Shown here piece after piece: positions 5,040-9,184 of a stretch of DNA of 9,184 bases (positions are counted from its first letter, which is position 1; every line of letters begins with the position of its first letter). This DNA is from Actinobacteria bacterium UBA4719 (GTDB lineage Bacteria; Actinomycetota; Actinomycetes; Actinomycetales; Dermatophilaceae). Under the pieces are notes generated by a model that ran no database searches, was not told the origin of the DNA, and saw nothing but the letters and a program-made list of their open reading frames with translations. The DNA lies in assembly GCA_002404345.1 (NCBI GenBank), contig DHJN01000017.1, positions 64,450 through 73,633 of the forward strand, written 5' to 3'. The translations under genes and the position numbers were made by a program.

Positions 5040-6437
5040 CTACGGGGTGTCCGAGTCGCCTTCGGAGAGAAGGGCATCCAGCGCCGCGTCCATCTCGTCC
5101 CTGGTGTCACGGGATGTGAAGCGGTCGACGTAACCAAGCGGGTCGTCGAGGTCGGCCGAGGTCGGTGCCAGGTCGGGGTGAGCCCATGCGCCGTCACGGG
5201 CTGCGGCACCGCCCCTGGACTCCAACGCCGCCCACAGGTTGGCGGCGTCGCGCAACCGGCGTGGGCGCAGCTCGAGGCCGACCAGCTGGCTGAATACCCG
5301 CTCGGCGGGGCCGCCGGAGGCGCGTTGCCGCCTGACGGCCTCGCCCAGCGCCGCCGGGTGGGGCAGGTGCTTGCTGGTGGCGCGGTCGGCGACGACGGCC
5401 ACCCAGCCCTCAACGAGAGCGAGGTAGGTCTCGAGCTGGATCAGGGCTGAGCGCTGGGCTGGGCTCGGCTCGGGGGCGAACAACGAGTTCGACAGTGCCG
5501 ACTGCATGGCTGCGGGGTCGGAAGGGTCGATCGACTGTAGTGCCGACTCGATGCCCTCGGTGTCGATGCTGATGTCGCGAGCGTAGGCCTGCACTGCGGC
5601 GACCAGCTGCGGGGCGAGCCAGGCAACCTCGGCGAACAGGCGCACGCGCGCGGCTTCGCGCACGGCGAGATAGAGGCGTACCTCGGTCAGATCGACCTCG
5701 AGCCCCTCCGCGAAGGCCTCGATGTTGGCCGGCAGCAGTGCGACGCCATGGCCGGGCACGAGGGGGAGTCCCACGTCGGTTCCGCTGACCAGGTAGCCGG
5801 CGAGCGCGCCCACGGCCTGCCCGACCTGGACGCCGAACATCGTCCCGCTCATCTGCGCCAGCATCGGCTCCACCTGGCCCATCAGTGCGCTGGGATCCAG
5901 GCCCGCCGGCAGGCCGGGTATCGCGGCGAGGTCCTCGCCGCCTCCGAGCTGACCCATCTGAGCGCGCATGGCGGCCACCACTGCGGTGCTCACCCCGGCA
6001 GCGACCGGCTCCACGAGCTGCCGCCACATCGGCATCGTCTGGTCGACCCACTCGGCACGGCTCCAGGCATGGACCGCGCCGCTGGGCGCCGGCAGGTCCG
6101 TCACGTCGTCGATCCAGAGACGGGCGACCTGGACGGCCTGCTCGATCTCGCGACGAGCGGCATCCCCCACGGTCGAGTCGCCTTGGGTAGCAACGGACTT
6201 GCGGGCAACGTCGGTGGCGAGCTCGACGTTGAACGGCTCAACGGGGCCGCCGGAGAACATGGACTTGAGCTGGGCTCCGATGATGGCCATGGTGGCAGGG
6301 TCGATCTTGTCAATGCCCATGGCACCTAGCGCCTTGGCCACCTCGGGGTTGTCTGCCCCGCCCAGCAAAGAGGCGAGCATCGCCACAAAGTCGGGCTCGT
6401 CCGGGCTGGCTGGCTCTTGCTGGGGATGATCAGACAC
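5040..6437 (-). CDS. DUF2342 family (zinc-dependent metalloprotease-like / putative hydrolase) protein
   Basis: This is a 465-residue member of the actinobacterial DUF2342 family, related to mycobacterial Rv3195 and annotated variously as putative hydrolase or zinc-dependent metalloprotease. Family-like blocks: DVARKSVATQGDSTV (76-90), HAWSRAEWVDQTMPMWRQLV (123-142), the Gly-rich GTMFGVQVGQAVGALAGYLVSG (198-219), LPLVPGHGVALLPANIEAF (224-242), RLYLAVREAARVRLFAEVAWL (254-274) and ALVEGWVAVVADRAT (340-354). There is no HExxH. The segment where relatives, as I recall them, carry metal-binding histidines (REAAHxRLFxHVPWL) reads REAARVRLFAEVAWL, so metal binding is doubtful. The start is GTG at 6437 with AAGGAG 7 nt upstream; longer in-frame extensions run antisense through the SDR gene. 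The N-terminus is Met/Gly-rich and lacks a signal peptide. The gene is divergent from the SDR operon. Confidence 0.9.
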   Translation of the reverse strand: MSDHPQQEPASPDEPDFVAMLASLLGGADNPEVAKALGAMGIDKIDPATMAIIGAQLKSMFSGGPVEPFNVELATDVARKSVATQGDSTVGDAARREIEQAVQVARLWIDDVTDLPAPSGAVHAWSRAEWVDQTMPMWRQLVEPVAAGVSTAVVAAMRAQMGQLGGGEDLAAIPGLPAGLDPSALMGQVEPMLAQMSGTMFGVQVGQAVGALAGYLVSGTDVGLPLVPGHGVALLPANIEAFAEGLEVDLTEVRLYLAVREAARVRLFAEVAWLAPQLVAAVQAYARDISIDTEGIESALQSIDPSDPAAMQSALSNSLFAPEPSPAQRSALIQLETYLALVEGWVAVVADRATSKHLPHPAALGEAVRRQRASGGPAERVFSQLVGLELRPRRLRDAANLWAALESRGGAAARDGAWAHPDLAPTSADLDDPLGYVDRFTSRDTRDEMDAALDALLSEGDSDTP

Positions 6438-6457
6438 GCGGGACTCCTTGACCGACT

Positions 6458-6471
6458 GAGAAGATGTTCTC
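6458..6471. promoter_or_regulatory. Small inverted repeat in the divergent promoter region
   Basis: GAGAA and TTCTC are exact inverted arms around GATG, centred in the 60-bp gap between the DUF2342 and SDR genes, which must contain both promoters. TTGACC at 6448-6453 resembles a plus-strand -35, but the nearest -10-like string (TAGATA, 6475-6480) is 21 bp away. This is a possible operator only. Confidence 0.3.
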
Positions 6472-6497
6472 TCATAGATAAACATGAGGAGGTCCCA

Positions 6498-7604
6498 GTG
6501 AGTTCCCCCAGGGTACGGGTTCGTTCTCGGCGCAAGGCGATGACCGTCGGTGTCACCGGTGCGGCGACCCCGGTGGGCGACCACATTGTGCGCGCGCTGC
6601 TGGCGCGTGCCGCCGAGGGGACTGCCATCGGCAGCGTGGTCGGGCTCGGAACTGAGCGTGGTGGTGCCGACGGCGTGCACTGGCGCCTGGTCGACCTGGA
6701 CTCTCCCGATCTGGCCAGGTCTCTGCGGGGCGTCGACGCCCTGATCCACGTGGCTGCCAGCACCGACCTTGCGGCCGACCTCCGGACGAGCGCTCGGACC
6801 CGACGCGAGCGGGCAACCCGCGAGATGCAGACCGTGGTGATCTCCGCCGCGGCCGCAGGCCTCGCGCAGCTGGTCGTGGTCACGAGCGCCATGACGTATG
6901 GCGCGTCGCCGGCCAACGCGGTGCCGCTGCCCGAAGACGCACCCCTGGCGGCCGACCCTGACGAGGGACAGGTCGGTGACCTGCTGGTCGTCGAGCAGAT
7001 CCTGCGGGCTGCCGCCGACGTCCATCCCGGCCTTGCCGTCACCGTGGTGCGCCCGGCGGCCCTGGTCGGACCGAACATCGACACCGTCATCACCCGACAC
7101 TTCGAGGCCCCCCGTCTGCTGACGGTCAGGGGCGGCTGCCCGGCGTGGCAGTTCTGCCACGTGGAGGATCTCGCCACAGCCTTGGTGACCACGGTCGAAC
7201 TGGGTCTTGGGCCGGTGGTCACGGTGGCCTCGCAGGGCTGGATGACCCAGAAGGAGATCGAGGCAGTCAGTGGGATGCGTCGGGTGGAGCTCAGTGAGAG
7301 CGTGGCCCTCGGGATAGGGCAGAGGCTGCACCGAGTTGGCATACTGCCGTTTCCGGCAAGCGATCTCGCGTATGCGGTGTACCCCTGGGCTGTCTCCTCG
7401 GCGACCCTGACAGCGGCAGGCTGGCAGCCGGCATACGACAATGTGACGTGCTTGGGTGTTCTCTTGGACAGCATCAGAGGCCATCACGCCATGGCAGCTC
7501 GAAGGGTCGACCGCAAGGACGCGGCGCTCGGTGCCGCGAGTGCCGCCGTGGCACTGGTCGGCACAGCCGCCATCATGCGACGACATCGTCGGAAGGGAAG
7601 GTGA
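6498..7604 (+). CDS. Atypical extended SDR (NAD(P)-dependent epimerase-like) with a C-terminal membrane anchor
   Basis: The 368-residue product has an N-terminal Rossmann fold: MTVGVTGAATPVGDHIVRAL (15-34, glycine-rich TGAATPVG loop), an acidic residue series VDLDSPDLARSLRGVDALIHVAA (65-87), and VVVTSAMTYG (126-135). These are landmarks of extended SDR proteins. The expected YxxxK is absent: the matching helix reads EGQVGDLLVVEQIL (156-169), with no Tyr or Lys, although the Ser/Tyr-Gly strand, VVRPAALVGPN (183-193) and the FCHVEDLA block (219-226) are kept. The last ~28 residues form one hydrophobic helix (about 342-360) with a basic tail RRHRRKGR, suggesting a tail-anchored membrane protein. 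The start is GTG at 6498 with a perfect GAGGAGG 5 nt upstream; ATG at 6540 is the alternative. The stop is 2 bp before the MoaE start, so they are probably cotranscribed. The reaction is unknown. Confidence 0.87.
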   Translation: MSSPRVRVRSRRKAMTVGVTGAATPVGDHIVRALLARAAEGTAIGSVVGLGTERGGADGVHWRLVDLDSPDLARSLRGVDALIHVAASTDLAADLRTSARTRRERATREMQTVVISAAAAGLAQLVVVTSAMTYGASPANAVPLPEDAPLAADPDEGQVGDLLVVEQILRAAADVHPGLAVTVVRPAALVGPNIDTVITRHFEAPRLLTVRGGCPAWQFCHVEDLATALVTTVELGLGPVVTVASQGWMTQKEIEAVSGMRRVELSESVALGIGQRLHRVGILPFPASDLAYAVYPWAVSSATLTAAGWQPAYDNVTCLGVLLDSIRGHHAMAARRVDRKDAALGAASAAVALVGTAAIMRRHRRKGR

Positions 7605-7606
7605 CC

Positions 7607-8068
7607 ATGAGCCGAGCCAGTGGCGGCACTCGTGAGGCAGCAGTGCCGCCCGAGGTGGTGCTGGCCGACATCAGCGAGTCCCCGCTTTCTGTCGATGATG
7701 TCCTGGGTGCTGTTCGGCATCCCCGAGCCGGCGGCATTGCCACCTTCATCGGCGTTGTGCGCGAGCGCGACCACGGCCGGGGCGTCGAGTCACTGGACTA
7801 CACCTCCCACCCGAGCGCGCCGCAGGTCCTGCGCGAGCTCGCCGAGCGGCTGGCTGCCGGGGGAGACGTTATCCGCGTCGCCATCGTGCACCGGGTCGGT
7901 CACCTTGACATCGGAGACGTCGCAGTCGTCGTGGCGGTCAGCGCGGTGCATCGCGGCACGGCGTTGGATGTGTGCCATCAGCTGATCGATACCTTGAAAG
8001 CCACTGTCCCGATCTGGAAGCATCAGGTGTTTGAGGACGGGACCGATGAGTGGGTTGGGACGCCGTGA
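7607..8068 (+). CDS. moaE: Molybdopterin synthase catalytic (large) subunit MoaE
   Basis: MoaE forms a heterotetramer with the thiocarboxylated sulfur carrier MoaD and inserts two sulfurs into precursor Z (cPMP) to make molybdopterin, in the cytosol. The 153-residue product has the family blocks GGIATFIGVVRERDHGRGV (42-60), SLDYTSHPSA (62-71), RVAIVHRVGHLDIGD (90-104), VSAVHRGTALD (111-121) and LKATVPIWKHQVFEDGTDEW (130-149). K131 and K138 correspond to the catalytic lysines of E. coli MoaE (K119, K126), and H115-R116 to H103-R104. The glutamate that follows in E. coli is Gln140 here, which I believe is usual in actinobacteria. The ATG at 7607 has a GGGAAGG upstream. The gene is 2 bp from the SDR stop and overlaps the PDZ-Lon start by 4 bp. 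No moaD or other cofactor genes are in view. Confidence 0.95.
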   Translation: MSRASGGTREAAVPPEVVLADISESPLSVDDVLGAVRHPRAGGIATFIGVVRERDHGRGVESLDYTSHPSAPQVLRELAERLAAGGDVIRVAIVHRVGHLDIGDVAVVVAVSAVHRGTALDVCHQLIDTLKATVPIWKHQVFEDGTDEWVGTP

Positions 8069-9159
8069 TCGACACCCAACATGCCGACGCCATCGCCGGG
8101 GAAGCGGGCACCGGTCTGAGCCGGCGCTCTGTTGGTTGGCTTGTGGCGATGTTCTTCGGCATCGTGATTGGTGCCTTGTTGAGCCTGGTTCAGCTCCCGT
8201 ACGCCATCCTCCAGCCCGGTCCGGTCACCAACACCTTGGGCAACGGACCCGGGGGCAAGCCGCTGATCACCGTCGAGGGCAAGGCGACCTACCCCACGCC
8301 CGGAGCCCTTGACTTCACCACGGTCGCGGTACTCGGCGGCCCGACGAACCCGGTCAACGCGTGGGAGTGGCTCATCGGCCACTTCGACAAGACGAGCCAG
8401 GTGGTGCCCGAGGACCAGCTGTTCCCCAAGGGGGTGACCAGCAAGCAGGTCGACCAGGAGAGCGCCGCCGAGATGGCCGAGTCGCAACAGGAGGCGATTG
8501 CCGTTGCCTTGCGCGGGCTGGGCCAGAATGTTACCGAAGTCGTCAGCATCAACGAGCTGGCCAAGGGCTCGCCGGCCACGGGTGTCCTGCGGACCCGTGA
8601 CGTCCTTGTCTCGATCGACGGCAAGGCTGTCAGCACTCCCGATGCGGTCCGTGCGGCGATCCGCGTGCACAAACCGGGCGAGAGCGCCGTGTTCAGGGTG
8701 CGCAGGGGCGGCAAGGAGCAGGTCCTCACCGTCAAGACGGTCGATGCACAGGGCCGGACGGTGGTGGGTGTCATTCTTCGAGCGGCGTTTGCCTTCCCGA
8801 CCAAGGTCAGCATCAACGCAGGGGACGTCGGCGGACCGTCCGCGGGGATGATGTTCTCCCTCGCGGTCTACGACAAGCTCACCCCGGGGTCGCTCACCGG
8901 AGGCGCCAATATCGCCGGCACCGGGACGATCGACTCAGCGGGCGTCGTGGGGCCGATCGGTGGCATCCAACAGAAGCTGGTGGGTGCCCAAAGAGGCGGA
9001 GCCTCGTGGTTCCTTGCTCCCGCGGGTAACTGCAAAGAGGTCGTGGGACACATCCCCGAGGGGCTGAAGGTTGTCAAGGTCGCGACGTTCACTCAGGCGC
9101 GCGACGCCGTTCAGGCGATCGCGGCCAAGCGGACGACGTCGCTGTCGCCCTGCACTTGA
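8065..9159 (+). CDS. Membrane-anchored PDZ-Lon (YlbL-like) serine protease
   Basis: The 364-residue protein has one N-terminal membrane helix (about 23-43) followed by LPYAILQPGPVTNTLG (44-59), the typical opening of actinobacterial Rv3194c/YlbL-like proteins. A PDZ domain spans about 145-230, including SPATGVLRTRDVLVSIDGKAV (169-189). The C-terminal Lon proteolytic domain has GGPSAGMMFSLAVYD (256-270) with catalytic Ser259, and PIGGIQQKLVGAQRGGA (297-313) with catalytic Lys304, so the Ser-Lys dyad is intact. The protease domain should face outside the membrane and act in envelope protein quality control; substrates are unknown. GTG at 8065 is chosen because it makes a 4-bp GTGA overlap with the moaE stop. 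GTG at 8050 adds 5 residues and is nearly as plausible. The stop precedes only 25 bp of the window; in related genomes a UPF0182 membrane protein often follows. Confidence 0.93.
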   Translation: MIDTQHADAIAGEAGTGLSRRSVGWLVAMFFGIVIGALLSLVQLPYAILQPGPVTNTLGNGPGGKPLITVEGKATYPTPGALDFTTVAVLGGPTNPVNAWEWLIGHFDKTSQVVPEDQLFPKGVTSKQVDQESAAEMAESQQEAIAVALRGLGQNVTEVVSINELAKGSPATGVLRTRDVLVSIDGKAVSTPDAVRAAIRVHKPGESAVFRVRRGGKEQVLTVKTVDAQGRTVVGVILRAAFAFPTKVSINAGDVGGPSAGMMFSLAVYDKLTPGSLTGGANIAGTGTIDSAGVVGPIGGIQQKLVGAQRGGASWFLAPAGNCKEVVGHIPEGLKVVKVATFTQARDAVQAIAAKRTTSLSPCT

Positions 9160-9184
9160 TTCACAAACCTTGGGATTGTGCGAC

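Noticed and set aside
6438..7586. Long minus-strand extension of the DUF2342 frame
   Set aside because: It is antisense to the SDR gene, of low-complexity composition, and a GTG with a strong ribosome binding site at 6437 fits the family start.
9162..9180. Terminator after the PDZ-Lon gene (CACAA ... TTGTG)
   Set aside because: The stem is only 5 bp and AT-rich, and the window ends before more context is visible.

Overview
The window comes from a high-GC Gram-positive bacterium (Actinomycetota). The signs are very GC-rich third codon positions, GTG starts, two leaderless-looking start sites and a gene set (AarF-like kinase, E1-like protein, DUF5679, DUF2342, membrane PDZ-Lon protease) that resembles the Rv3194c-Rv3197 neighbourhood of mycobacteria. 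A family within Micrococcales, such as Intrasporangiaceae, is plausible, but that is a guess from protein flavour. No phage, transposase, CRISPR or toxin-antitoxin genes are visible. This looks like a core chromosomal segment carrying small intergenic repeats.

Layout. Bases 1-540 hold an orphan 60-residue zinc-ribbon gene (229-411, +) lying between oppositely oriented arrays of a CTAG-centred repeat (two copies at 1-62, four at 423-537). Next is a minus-strand block: an ABC1/AarF-type kinase (526-1851), preceded in transcription by an E1/ThiF-like, cyclodehydratase-partner-like protein (1848-2870). Their stop and start overlap as GTGA. Further upstream is a separate DUF5679 zinc ribbon (3072-3245) with its own terminator hairpin. 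Divergent from it are a crotonase-family protein (3381-4214, +), a 22-bp tandem repeat array (4238-4347), and a YgjP/SprT-like metallopeptidase (4407-4979, +). A shared terminator at 4982-5010 separates that gene from the convergent DUF2342 protein (5040-6437, -). Across a 60-bp divergent promoter region lies a plus-strand operon: an atypical SDR with a C-terminal membrane anchor (6498-7604), MoaE (7607-8068), and a membrane-anchored PDZ-Lon protease (8065-9159), again joined by a GTGA overlap.

How the genes work together. The two translationally coupled pairs (E1-like with ABC1 kinase; MoaE with PDZ-Lon) are the clearest functional links. Several enzymes keep their fold but lack the textbook catalytic residues: the crotonase lacks both glutamates, the SDR lacks the Tyr/Lys pair, the E1-like protein lacks a complete nucleotide loop, and the DUF2342 protein has no HExxH. 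Their family names should therefore not be read as assigned reactions. No complete novel defence or biosynthetic system is evident. The best leads are the E1-like/ABC1 kinase pair with the palindrome in its leader, and the gene-end repeat arrays, one copy of which supplies the kinase stop codon.
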